Of a DNA stretch of 64,000 bases, positions 25,385 to 33,835 are shown piece by piece. The position numbers were made by a program, and so were the translations under genes. Numbering within the stretch: position 1 is the stretch's first letter; every line of letters starts with the position of its first letter. Location: assembly GCF_022132145.1 (NCBI RefSeq), contig NZ_JAJISP010000002.1, positions 124,001-188,000 on the forward strand, written 5' to 3'. The stretch is from Pseudomonas sp. MMS21 TM103. Its GTDB lineage: Bacteria > Pseudomonadota > Gammaproteobacteria > Pseudomonadales > Pseudomonadaceae. The notes under the pieces are model-generated. The model searched no databases and was not told the DNA's origin. It saw only the letters and a list, made by a program, of their open reading frames with translations.

Positions 25385-27052
25385 ATGGCCCTGCAACTCA
25401 CCTTCGGCGAAGCCAGCGCTACCGGCCCGCGCCCTGAGAACCAGGACGCCATTCGCGTGGTGACCCCGGCTCCGGCCCTGGCCGCGAGCAAAGGCTACCT
25501 GTTTGCCCTGGCCGATGGCGTCAGCCAATGCGCCGACGGCGGCCTGGCCGCTCGCGCGACCCTGCAAGCGCTGGCGCTGGACTATTACGCCACCCCGGAA
25601 ACCTGGGCCGTGGCGCAATCGCTGGATCGCCTGCTGGTCGCGCACAATCGCTGGTTACAAGCCAATGGGGGCGGCCAGCCGTTGCTGACCACCCTCACCG
25701 CCCTGGTGCTGCGCGGCCGGCGCTTCACCCTGGCGCATGTCGGCGACTGCAGAGCCTATCGCTGGCACTCAGGCCAACTCGAGCGCATCAGCGAAGACCA
25801 CGTCTGGGAACAACAGGGCATGCAGCATGTGCTCAAACGCGCCATGGGCCTGGACCAGCACCTGGTGGTCGACTACCTGGACGGTGAGTTGCGCGAGGGC
25901 GAGAGCTTCCTGATGGTCAGCGATGGCATCTGGGCGACACTCGGCGACCCGGGGATCCAGCGCATCCTGCACGATGAACAAGACCCGGCAGCCGCAACCC
26001 GCGCGCTGGTCAGCGCGGCGCACCTGGCCGGCAGCCAGGACAATGCCAGCGCCTTGCTGGTGAGGATCGACGGCCTACCGGAAAGCGCCCTGGCCGATAC
26101 CCTCGCCCAACTCGAGCATTGGCCCTTGCCGCCGAAACTACGCGAAGGCCAGGAGTTTGAAGGCTGGCAGATCGAGCGCTTGCTGGCCGAGTCGCGCCAA
26201 TCGCTGATCTACCGCGTGCGCGATGGCCAGGCGCGCCGCTGGCTGTTGAAGACCCTACCCGCCAGCCGCGTCGACGAGCCGCAGGCAGGCCCCGCCCTAC
26301 TGCTCGAAGAATGGTTCTTGCGCCGAGTGGCGGGGCGCTACTTCGCCGAAGTCCATCCCCTGCCGCAACGCCAGCACCTGTACTACCTGCAGCGTGAATA
26401 CGCCGGGCAGACCCTGGCCGAACAGCTTCGCCTATCCGGCCCTCTCGGCCTGCCCGAGTGGCTGGATCTCGCCCCGCGCCTGGTCCGGGCTCTGGGCATG
26501 CTGCACCGGCGCAACATTCTGCACCGCGACATCAAGCCGGAGAACCTGTTGTGGGGCGACGACGGCGAACTGCGGGTGCTGGATTTCGGTCTGGCCTACT
26601 GCCCCGGCCTGTCGCGCGATGAGCCTAATGACCTGCCGGGCACCCCCAGCTACATTGCGCCTGAGGCCTTTACCGGCATCGCGCCCAGCGCCCAGCAGGA
26701 TCTCTATGCGGCGGGCGTGACCCTCTACCACCTGCTGACCGGTCACTATCCCTATGGCGAGATCGAGGCCTTCCAGCATCCGCGTTTCGGCAACGCAACG
26801 CCGGCCAGCCGCTATCGCCCCGACTTGCCGAACTGGATCGACGAGAGCCTCAGTCGCGCCGTCAGCGCCGACCCGAAGCAACGCTACGAGACCGCCGAGG
26901 AGTGGTTGCTGGCCCTGGAACAGGGTGAGCGCCAATCACTCAGCAGCAGGCCACGGCCATTGCTCGAACGCGAGCCGGTGAAAGTCTGGCGCACCGTGGC
27001 CCTGATGTCCCTCCTGGTGAATCTGGCCCTGCTGGTCCTACTGCTGAAGTGA
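25385..27052 (+). CDS. Bifunctional PP2C phosphatase / serine-threonine kinase, membrane anchored
   Basis: A 555-residue fusion. Residues 1-235 are a PP2C phosphatase: RPENQDAIRV, ALADGVSQC, HVGDCRAYRW, VSDGIWATL and SQDNASALLV carry the metal-binding aspartates. Residues 255-520 are a Hanks-type kinase: the lysine in WLLKTLPASR, the catalytic loop HRDIKPENLLW, DFGLAY and the activation segment GTPSYIAPEAF. A single C-terminal membrane helix (TVALMSLLVNLALLVLLLK) ends the protein. It could set and erase phosphorylation on the same targets at the inner membrane. It sits between nasA and nirB, as I recall for PAO1 PA1782. The start at 25385 follows AGGAA; the open frame upstream crosses the inverted repeats. 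Confidence 0.88.
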   Translation: MALQLTFGEASATGPRPENQDAIRVVTPAPALAASKGYLFALADGVSQCADGGLAARATLQALALDYYATPETWAVAQSLDRLLVAHNRWLQANGGGQPLLTTLTALVLRGRRFTLAHVGDCRAYRWHSGQLERISEDHVWEQQGMQHVLKRAMGLDQHLVVDYLDGELREGESFLMVSDGIWATLGDPGIQRILHDEQDPAAATRALVSAAHLAGSQDNASALLVRIDGLPESALADTLAQLEHWPLPPKLREGQEFEGWQIERLLAESRQSLIYRVRDGQARRWLLKTLPASRVDEPQAGPALLLEEWFLRRVAGRYFAEVHPLPQRQHLYYLQREYAGQTLAEQLRLSGPLGLPEWLDLAPRLVRALGMLHRRNILHRDIKPENLLWGDDGELRVLDFGLAYCPGLSRDEPNDLPGTPSYIAPEAFTGIAPSAQQDLYAAGVTLYHLLTGHYPYGEIEAFQHPRFGNATPASRYRPDLPNWIDESLSRAVSADPKQRYETAEEWLLALEQGERQSLSSRPRPLLEREPVKVWRTVALMSLLVNLALLVLLLK

Positions 27053-27061
27053 CTCCGCAAA

Positions 27062-27078
27062 CGCACCAGTACGGCGCA
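27062..27078 (+). promoter_or_regulatory. Candidate NtrC site upstream of nirB
   Basis: CGCACCAGTACGGCGCA agrees with the palindrome TGCACCA-N3-TGGTGCA at most of the conserved positions. It lies about 100 bases before the sigma-54 promoter at 27163, a usual enhancer distance. A further half site GGTGCA is at 27093-27098. Confidence 0.5.
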
Positions 27079-27162
27079 ACACGCCTTATACAGGTGCAAT
27101 TAACTACCGACCCAGCAGCCAGACCCTGCTCTAGCCCGTGAATATCCAGGTAATTGCCAAGT

Positions 27163-27178
27163 TGGCATAAGCCCTGCA
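27163..27178 (+). promoter_or_regulatory. Sigma-54 promoter of nirB
   Basis: TGGCATAAGCCCTGCA has GG (27164-27165) and GC (27176-27177) separated by ten bases. The predicted start near 27189 lies upstream of the ANTAR leader. Confidence 0.72.
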
Positions 27179-27231
27179 TTGATATTCGCAAATTTAAATA
27201 AAGTGTGTTCTTCAACGTTGAAGGCCGCACT

Positions 27232-27295
27232 TCCCGAGAGAACGGGACTTGGACAAAGGCGTCCTCGCTAGGTGACTAGCGGGACGCCTTTTTTG
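27232..27295 (+). terminator. ANTAR-type attenuator leader of nirBD
   Basis: P1 is TCCCG/CGGGA (27232-27247) with loop AGAGAA. P2 is GGAC/GTCC (27251-27264) with loop AAAGGC. Both loops have A1 and G4. P2 overlaps a strong terminator: AAAGGCGTCC (27255-27264) and CGCTAG (27266-27271) pair with CTAGCG (27276-27281) and GGACGCCTTT (27282-27291), with one bulged base and a T-run to 27295. This is the cleanest of the three leaders. Confidence 0.82.
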
Positions 27296-27325
27296 TTTTC
27301 CGGTTATGCGTGACGGTGAGGAACC

Positions 27326-29779
27326 ATGAAAAAACTCAAGCTGGTAATGATCGGTAATGGCATGGCCGGAGTGCGTACCCTCGAAGAGCTGATCAAGCTC
27401 GCTCCCGATCTCTACGACATCACGGTGTTTGGCGCCGAGCCGCACCCGAACTACAACCGCATCCTGCTTTCCCCGGTACTGGCCGGCGAGCAGACCTTCG
27501 AGGAGATCGTGCTCAACGACCTCAACTGGTACACCGACAACGGCATCAGGCTGCTGCTCGGGCGCAAGGTGGTGCAGATCGACCGCAAGGCCCGCGTCGT
27601 TGTGGCCGATGACGGCAGCGAAGCCGAATACGATCGCCTGCTGATCGCCACTGGCTCCAACCCCTTTATCCTGCCGATACCGGGCAAGGACCTGGACGGC
27701 GTGATCGGCTACCGCGACATCGCCGACACCCAGACGATGATGGACACCGCCAAGACCCATAAGCATGCGGTGGTCATCGGCGGCGGCCTGCTCGGCCTGG
27801 AAGCGGCAAATGGCCTCAAGCTGCGCGGCATGGATGTCACCGTGGTACATATCGGCGACTGGTTGCTGGAACGTCAACTCGACGTTACCGCCGGTCGTTT
27901 GCTCCAGCAATCGCTGGAAGACCGTGGCCTGAAATTCCTCCTGCCCAAGCACACCGCCGAGCTGCTGGACAACGGTGAAGGCCGGGTCTGCGCGGTGAAA
28001 TTCAAGGACGGTGAGGTGATTCCCGCCGACCTGGTGGTAATGGCCGCCGGCATTCGCCCCAACAGCGACCTGGCGGAACAGTCAGGGATCGCCTGCAATC
28101 GCGGCATCCTGGTCAACGACACCATGCAGACCTACGATCCGCGGGTCTACGCGATTGGTGAATGCGCCAGCCACCGCGGCATCGCCTACGGCCTGGTGGC
28201 GCCGCTGTTCGAGCAGGCCAAGGTCTGCGCCAACCACCTGGCCCAGCTCGGTTTCGCCCGCTACCAGGGCTCGGTGACCTCGACCAAACTGAAAGTCACC
28301 GGCATCGACCTGTTCTCCGCCGGCGAGTTCATGGGCGCCGAAGGTACCGAGACCATTACCCTGTCCGACCCGATCGGCGGCGTGTACAAGAAGCTGGTGA
28401 TCAGGGACGACGTGCTGGTCGGCGCCTGCCTGTACGGCGACACCGCCGACGGTGGCTGGTACTTCCGCCAGATCCGCGAGAACCACAACGTCAGCGAGAT
28501 CCGCGACCACCTGATGTTCGGCGAGAACGCTATTGGCGACGCCGGCCACCAGGGCCAGAGCAGCACCGCCAATATGCCTGACGACATGGAAGTGTGCGGC
28601 TGCAACGGCGTGTGCAAGGGCACCATCGTCAAAGCCATTCAGGAAAACGGCCTGTTCAGCGTCGACGATGTGAAAAAGCACACCAAGGCCGCCAGCTCCT
28701 GTGGCTCCTGCGCCGGCCTGGTCGAGCAGATTCTGATCAATACCGTGGGCGGCGCGGCGGACGTCAAGCCGAAGAGCGAGAAAGCCATCTGCGGTTGCAG
28801 CGATCTCAACCATGGGCAGATCCGCAAGGCCATCCGCGAAGAGCACCTGACCAGCATCCCGGCGGCCATGACCTTCCTCAACTGGAGCACGCCGAATGGC
28901 TGCGCCACCTGTCGCCCGGCCCTGAACTACTACCTGATTTCCACCTGGCCGGGCGAGGCCAAGGACGATCCGCAGTCGCGCTTTATCAACGAGCGCGCCC
29001 ACGCCAATATCCAGAAGGATGGCACCTACTCGGTTATTCCGCGGATGTGGGGCGGCGTGACCAATGCCTCTGAGCTGCGCCGCATCGCCGACGTGGCCGA
29101 CAAGTACAACGTGCCCATGGTCAAGGTCACCGGCGGTCAGCGTATCGACCTGCTGGGGATCAAGAAGGACGACCTGCCCGGCGTGTGGAAGGATCTCGAC
29201 ATGCCGTCCGGTCACGCCTATGGCAAGTCCATCCGCACCGTGAAGACCTGCGTCGGCAGTGAGTTCTGCCGCTTCGGCACGCAGAACTCGACGCAGATGG
29301 GCATCGACCTGGAACACGCGCTGTTCAACATGTGGTCGCCGCACAAGGTCAAGCTGGCGGTCTCCGGCTGCCCGCGCAACTGCGCCGAATCGGGGATCAA
29401 GGACGTCGGCATCATTGGTGTCGATTCCGGTTGGGAGCTGTATATCGGCGGCAACGGCGGGATCAAGACCGAGGCCGGCGAGTTCTTCGTCAAGCTCAAA
29501 ACGGCCGAAGAAGTCATGGAATACAGCCTGGCCTTCCTCCAGCTCTACCGCGAAGAAGCCTTCTACCTCGAACGCACCGTGCATTACATGCAGCGCGTCG
29601 GCATGGAGCACATCAAGAAAGGCGTGCTGGAAGATGCCGAAAAACGCAAGGCACTGCACAACCGCCTGCTGTTCTCGCTGTCCTTCGAGCAGGATCCGTG
29701 GAAGGAGCAGCTAGCCAAACCGCAACTGAAGAAAGAATTCGACCGTATCGCCCTGCGCGACCTGGAGGTGCAAGCATGA
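27326..29779 (+). CDS. nirB: Assimilatory nitrite reductase large subunit
   Basis: An 817-residue NAD(P)H-dependent nitrite reductase that makes ammonium in the cytoplasm. The N-terminal flavin domain begins MKKLKLVMIGNGMAGV (FAD Rossmann site), with a second nucleotide site GGGLLGLEAA near residue 152. Two BFD-like [2Fe-2S] regions follow (CGCNGVC and CGSCAGL near 420-460; CGCSDLNHGQ and NGCATCRPAL near 490-530). The siroheme/[4Fe-4S] ligands are in KTCVGSEFCRFG (about 640) and GCPRNCAESG (about 680). GGTGAGGAA precedes the ATG. The gene is controlled by the leader just upstream and overlaps nirD by four bases. Confidence 0.95.
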   Translation: MKKLKLVMIGNGMAGVRTLEELIKLAPDLYDITVFGAEPHPNYNRILLSPVLAGEQTFEEIVLNDLNWYTDNGIRLLLGRKVVQIDRKARVVVADDGSEAEYDRLLIATGSNPFILPIPGKDLDGVIGYRDIADTQTMMDTAKTHKHAVVIGGGLLGLEAANGLKLRGMDVTVVHIGDWLLERQLDVTAGRLLQQSLEDRGLKFLLPKHTAELLDNGEGRVCAVKFKDGEVIPADLVVMAAGIRPNSDLAEQSGIACNRGILVNDTMQTYDPRVYAIGECASHRGIAYGLVAPLFEQAKVCANHLAQLGFARYQGSVTSTKLKVTGIDLFSAGEFMGAEGTETITLSDPIGGVYKKLVIRDDVLVGACLYGDTADGGWYFRQIRENHNVSEIRDHLMFGENAIGDAGHQGQSSTANMPDDMEVCGCNGVCKGTIVKAIQENGLFSVDDVKKHTKAASSCGSCAGLVEQILINTVGGAADVKPKSEKAICGCSDLNHGQIRKAIREEHLTSIPAAMTFLNWSTPNGCATCRPALNYYLISTWPGEAKDDPQSRFINERAHANIQKDGTYSVIPRMWGGVTNASELRRIADVADKYNVPMVKVTGGQRIDLLGIKKDDLPGVWKDLDMPSGHAYGKSIRTVKTCVGSEFCRFGTQNSTQMGIDLEHALFNMWSPHKVKLAVSGCPRNCAESGIKDVGIIGVDSGWELYIGGNGGIKTEAGEFFVKLKTAEEVMEYSLAFLQLYREEAFYLERTVHYMQRVGMEHIKKGVLEDAEKRKALHNRLLFSLSFEQDPWKEQLAKPQLKKEFDRIALRDLEVQA

Positions 29780-30102
29780 GCTGGCTGGATATCTGCGCCC
29801 TGGAAGAAATCAACCCGCTGGGCTCGCGCATAGTCGCCGGCCCCAAGGGCGACATCGCCATTTTTCGCACCTCGACCGATGAGGTATTCGCCCTCGACGA
29901 TCGCTGCCCGCACAAGGGCGGGCCGCTGTCCCAGGGTCTGGTCTACGGCAAGCGGGTGGCCTGCCCGCTGCATAACTGGCAGATCGAACTCGACTCCGGC
30001 GAAGCGGTGGCGCCGGACGTCGGTTGCGCGCACCGGCATGAGGCCAAGGTCGAGAACGGCCGGGTGCTGCTGACCCTCAATACCGCCACCGAATGTGCCT
30101 GA
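29776..30102 (+). CDS. nirD: Nitrite reductase small subunit, Rieske fold with intact ligands
   Basis: A 108-residue NirD. It has the Rieske fold, and the four cluster ligands are present: Cys44 and His46 in RCPHKGG, Cys63 and His66 in ACPLHNWQI. Many NirD proteins, such as that of E. coli, have lost these residues, so this subunit probably carries a real [2Fe-2S] cluster. It partners NirB. The start codon overlaps the nirB stop (ATGA at 29776). The ligand positions are identical to those in the Rieske ferredoxin at 7303. Confidence 0.9.
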   Translation: MSWLDICALEEINPLGSRIVAGPKGDIAIFRTSTDEVFALDDRCPHKGGPLSQGLVYGKRVACPLHNWQIELDSGEAVAPDVGCAHRHEAKVENGRVLLTLNTATECA

Positions 30103-30112
30103 TAGGTCATGC

Positions 30113-30137
30113 GTAGGCCCCGCATTGCGTGGCCTAC
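30113..30137 (+). other. Intercistronic hairpin between nirD and nasC
   Basis: GTAGGCC (30113-30119) pairs with GGCCTAC (30131-30137) across an 11-base loop, with no T-run. Probably an mRNA processing or stability element within a nirBD-nasC transcript. Confidence 0.45.
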
Positions 30138-30162
30138 AGGATTACCGCAGAGAGATGACGCC

Positions 30163-32880
30163 ATGACCCAATCCCATCAGATCACCGCCTCCACCTGCTG
30201 CTATTGCGGCGTGGGCTGTGGCGTGCTGATCGAACACGATGACGAGAAGATTCTCGGTGTCCAAGGCGATCCCGAGCACCCGGCCAATTTCGGCAAGCTG
30301 TGCAGCAAGGGCTCGACCCTGCACCTGACCGGCGACCTCGATGCCCGTGGTCTCTACCCCGAACTGCGCCTGGGCAAGGGCCTGGCGCTTGCACGCACGG
30401 ACTGGGACAGCGCCCTGGATCACGCGGCCAACGTCTTCGCCGCGACCATCCGCGAACACGGCCCGGACAGTGTCGCCTTCTACATCTCCGGCCAGCTGCT
30501 GACCGAGGACTACTACGCCTTCAACAAGCTGGCCCGGGCCCTGGTCGGCACCAACAATATCGATAGCAACTCGCGCCTGTGCATGTCCTCCGCCGTGGTC
30601 GGCTACAAGCGCAGCCTCGGCGCCGACTCGCCGCCGTGTAACTACGAAGACATCGAGCAGAGCGACTGCATACTGATCGCCGGCAGCAACATGGCCTACG
30701 CCCATCCGGTACTGTTCCGCCGCCTGGAAGAAGCCAAGGCCAAGCGCCCGGACATGCGCGTGATCGTCATCGACCCTCGGCGCACCGACACCTGCGACCT
30801 GGCCGACCTGCACCTGGCGATCCAGCCGGGCAGCGACGTCGCCCTGTTCCACGGCATCCTGCACATCCTCATGTGGGAAGGCTGGATCGACCGCCCTTTC
30901 ATCGACCAGCACACCGATGGTTTCGAGGCGCTGAAGACCCTGGTGCGCGACTACAGTCCGCAAATGGTCAGCGAGCTGTGCGGCATCAGCCACGAAGACC
31001 TGCAACAGTGCGCGCGGATGATCGGCAGCGCGCCGAGCTTCCTCTCGCTCTGGTGCATGGGCCTGAACCAGTCGAGCAGCGGCAGCGCGAAGAACAGCGC
31101 GCTGATCAACCTGCACCTGGCCACCGGCCAGATTGGCAAGCCCGGCGCGGGCCCCTTCTCCCTGACCGGCCAACCGAATGCCATGGGCGGTCGCGAAACC
31201 GGCAGCCTGTCCAACCTGCTGCCAGGCCATCGTGATGCCGCCGATGCCGACCACCGCGCCGAGGTCGCCGATTACTGGGGCGTCGATACCCTGCCGCAAA
31301 GCACTGGCCTGAGCGCCATCGAGTTGTTCGAGGCGGTGCGGGTCGGCAAGGTCAAAGCCTTGTGGATCGCCTGCACCAATCCGGCGCAGTCCATACCGGA
31401 TCAAAACAAGGTGCATGAAGCCCTCGCCGCCTGTCCATTTGTCGTGGTGCAAGAAGCCTTCTTCACCACCGAGACCTGCCACTACGCTGACCTGCTGCTG
31501 CCCGCCGCCAGCTGGGGTGAGAAGGAAGGCACTGTGACCAACTCCGAGCGCCGCGTCAGCCATGTGCGCCGCGCCGTGCCAGCACCTGCAGAGGCGCGGC
31601 CGGACTGGGCGATCACCACGGATTTCGCCCGCCGTTTGGAAAAACTGTTACGCCCCGGCCTGCCCAGCCTGTTTGCCCTCGACAGCAGTGAAGCTCTGTT
31701 CGAGGAATACAAATACCTGACCCAGCATCGCGACCTCGACCTCAGCGGCCTGAGCTACGCCATCCTGGACAACCAAGGTCCCCAACAATGGCCGTTCCCG
31801 GCCGGTGCCACCCAGGGAACAGCGCGCCTGTACGGCGACGGCCAATTTCCCACAGGCAATGGCCGTGCGCGGTTTCATGCCGACCCCTACCGGGCGCCCA
31901 AGGAAAAACGCGATGCGCGCTTCCCGCTGACCCTCAATACCGGCCGCCTGCGCGATCAGTGGCACGGCATGAGCCGCACCGGCACCGCTGCGCGCCTGTT
32001 CGGCCATGTCGAGGAAGCAGTGCTCAGCCTGCACCCGGACGAACTGCGCCGCCTGCGCCTGCAAGCCGGCGACCTGGTCAAGGTGCGCAGCCGCCGCGGT
32101 AGCCTTATCGTGCCGGTGCAGGCCGACGACTCGGTTCGCGCCGGCCAGGCCTATCTGCCCATGCACTGGGGCAACCGCTTTCTCAAGGGGCTGGGCACCA
32201 ACGTGCTGACCCTGCCGGCCTTCGACCCGCTGTCCAAGCAGCCCGAGCTCAAGCACGCCGGTATCCAGGTGGAAAAGGTCGAGCTGCCCTGGCAGTTGTT
32301 CGCCCTGGTCGAGGGTGACGTACAGAAGCGCTTCGAGGCATTGCGTCCGCTGTTCGAGTCCTTGGCCTACGCCAACCTCAGCCTCACTGGCCGCGAGCGC
32401 CCGGCGCTGGTCATCCGTGCGGCAAGCGCGGTAGCACCCGAAGCCGAACTGCTGACGCAGATCGATCGATTGCTGGGCCTGCACGAAGGGCCGGTTCTGG
32501 CCTACGACGACCCACGCAAGGCGGTGGGCAAGCGTGTGCGCATCGAGGACGGCCGCATCACAGCCATCCGCCTGGCCGGAGAGACCGCGGCCCGCGACTG
32601 GCTGAAGAGTCTGTGGAGTGAAGGCCAGGCCGATGCCGACCTGCGCCGCTGGCTCCTGGCGCCGCTGTCCACCCCGCCGGGTGCTGCTGCAGGCATGAAG
32701 CCCGGCAAGACCCTGTGTAACTGCCTGAACGTCGGCGAAAATGCAGTCTGCGCCGGCATCGCCCGCGGCCTCGACCTCGACGGCCTGAAGCAGGAGCTGA
32801 AGTGCGGAACCAGTTGTGGCTCTTGCGTACCGGAAATCAAACGGCTCTTGGCCACCCAACAGGTGGTGCTGAATGCATAG
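30163..32880 (+). CDS. nasC: Assimilatory nitrate reductase catalytic subunit
   Basis: A 905-residue molybdopterin oxidoreductase that reduces nitrate to nitrite in the cytoplasm. The N-terminal [4Fe-4S] site is CCYCGVGC with the fourth cysteine in KLCSKGST. The bis-MGD domain includes SNMAYAHPVLFRRLEEAKAK and the GQPNAMGGRE block. A C-terminal BFD-like [2Fe-2S] domain (from about residue 850) holds CNCLNVGENAVC and GTSCGSCVPEIK, as in reductases that take electrons from NADH or ferredoxin without a separate small subunit. The start at 30163 was chosen because AGAGATGACGCC precedes it; the longer frame enters the hairpin. Some genomes name this nasA or narB. Confidence 0.93.
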   Translation: MTQSHQITASTCCYCGVGCGVLIEHDDEKILGVQGDPEHPANFGKLCSKGSTLHLTGDLDARGLYPELRLGKGLALARTDWDSALDHAANVFAATIREHGPDSVAFYISGQLLTEDYYAFNKLARALVGTNNIDSNSRLCMSSAVVGYKRSLGADSPPCNYEDIEQSDCILIAGSNMAYAHPVLFRRLEEAKAKRPDMRVIVIDPRRTDTCDLADLHLAIQPGSDVALFHGILHILMWEGWIDRPFIDQHTDGFEALKTLVRDYSPQMVSELCGISHEDLQQCARMIGSAPSFLSLWCMGLNQSSSGSAKNSALINLHLATGQIGKPGAGPFSLTGQPNAMGGRETGSLSNLLPGHRDAADADHRAEVADYWGVDTLPQSTGLSAIELFEAVRVGKVKALWIACTNPAQSIPDQNKVHEALAACPFVVVQEAFFTTETCHYADLLLPAASWGEKEGTVTNSERRVSHVRRAVPAPAEARPDWAITTDFARRLEKLLRPGLPSLFALDSSEALFEEYKYLTQHRDLDLSGLSYAILDNQGPQQWPFPAGATQGTARLYGDGQFPTGNGRARFHADPYRAPKEKRDARFPLTLNTGRLRDQWHGMSRTGTAARLFGHVEEAVLSLHPDELRRLRLQAGDLVKVRSRRGSLIVPVQADDSVRAGQAYLPMHWGNRFLKGLGTNVLTLPAFDPLSKQPELKHAGIQVEKVELPWQLFALVEGDVQKRFEALRPLFESLAYANLSLTGRERPALVIRAASAVAPEAELLTQIDRLLGLHEGPVLAYDDPRKAVGKRVRIEDGRITAIRLAGETAARDWLKSLWSEGQADADLRRWLLAPLSTPPGAAAGMKPGKTLCNCLNVGENAVCAGIARGLDLDGLKQELKCGTSCGSCVPEIKRLLATQQVVLNA

Positions 32881-32991
32881 CCGCAGGGTCGAAGGCCACC
32901 CCGTGGTAGGCCACGAAGTGTTTATTACCAAGGCAACTACCGCGGTGGGTATAGCTTCGCGCTTAGCCACCCCCACGACGAGGATTTTGAT

Positions 32992-33729
32992 ATGAGTGCA
33001 AAAGTCTGGCTGGTAGGGGCAGGCCCAGGTGACCCGGAGCTGTTGACGCTCAAGGCAGTGAAAGCCTTGCGTCAGGCTGAGGTCGTGATGATCGACGATC
33101 TGGTCAATCCGGCGGTGCTGGAGCACTGCCCAAACGCACGAATAGTCCCGGTGGGCAAGCGCGGTGGTTGCCGTTCGACACCACAAGCCTTTATCCATCG
33201 CCTGATGCTGCGCTATGCGCGCCAGGGCAAGTGCGTGGTTCGCCTGAAGGGCGGTGACCCGTGCATATTCGGCCGCGGCAGCGAGGAGGTCGACTGGTTG
33301 CAGCAGCACGGCATCGAGGTGGAGATGGTCAATGGCATCACCGCTGGCCTGGCTGGCGCCACCAACTGCGGCATTCCCCTGACCCTGCGCGGCGTTGCTC
33401 GCGGCGTGACCCTGGTGACAGCCCACACTCAGGACGACAGCACCCTGAACTGGCAAGCCCTGGCCCAGGGTGGCACCACCCTGGTCGTGTATATGGGCGT
33501 GGCCAAGCTGGCGGACATCCGCGATAGCCTGCTGGCCGGCGGCATGTGCGCCGACATGCCGGTGGCGATGATCGAAAATGCCTCACTGCCCCACCAGCGC
33601 GAATGCCGCAGCTCACTGGCGGCGATGCAACAAGATGCCCTGGCTTTCCAGCTGAAAAGTCCGGCCATCCTGGTGATAGGCGAAGTCGCTGCCGGACATC
33701 AAGCACAAGCCATGGCCGCGATTGCCTGA
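32992..33729 (+). CDS. cobA: Uroporphyrinogen-III C-methyltransferase
   Basis: A 245-residue SAM-dependent methyltransferase that makes precorrin-2, precursor of siroheme. VWLVGAGPGDPELLTLKA is the N-terminal SAM/substrate loop, RLKGGDPCIFGRG the second signature, and GITAGLAGATNCGIPLTLR the third. It is the single-domain form, without the CysG dehydrogenase part. It lies 111 bases after nasC on the same strand and supplies the siroheme that NirB needs. GAGGATTTTGAT provides the ribosome binding site. A terminator follows at 33758. Confidence 0.94.
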   Translation: MSAKVWLVGAGPGDPELLTLKAVKALRQAEVVMIDDLVNPAVLEHCPNARIVPVGKRGGCRSTPQAFIHRLMLRYARQGKCVVRLKGGDPCIFGRGSEEVDWLQQHGIEVEMVNGITAGLAGATNCGIPLTLRGVARGVTLVTAHTQDDSTLNWQALAQGGTTLVVYMGVAKLADIRDSLLAGGMCADMPVAMIENASLPHQRECRSSLAAMQQDALAFQLKSPAILVIGEVAAGHQAQAMAAIA

Positions 33730-33757
33730 CCTCTTCGCTCCTGCGGAGTAGTCTTTG

Positions 33758-33780
33758 CCCGGCCTGCGCCGGGTTTTTTT
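33758..33780 (+). terminator. Terminator after cobA
   Basis: CCCGGC (33758-33763) pairs with GCCGGG (33768-33773), followed by seven T. It closes the nitrate assimilation cluster. Confidence 0.85.
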
Positions 33781-33790
33781 ATGGACAAAG

Positions 33791-33816
33791 AAAAACCCGG
33801 CCGAGGCCGGGTTTTT
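33791..33816 (-). terminator. Bidirectional terminator after oprF
   Basis: AAAAACCCGGCC and GGCCGGGTTTTT form a 12-bp perfect stem with a two-base gap. The A and T tracts on both sides allow it to stop transcription from either strand, mainly oprF on the minus strand. Confidence 0.85.
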
Positions 33817-33835
33817 CCTAGCAGCTTAAGACCAG

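Noticed and set aside
28082..29659. 525-residue open frame on the minus strand
   Set aside because: Antisense to nirB, whose cofactor motifs are intact.
31648..33456. 602-residue open frame on the minus strand
   Set aside because: Runs opposite nasC and cobA and across the gap between them; low-complexity complement only.
33758..33816. Tandem GC hairpins as possible REP cluster
   Set aside because: Both have proper T-runs and lie at gene ends, so terminators explain them.
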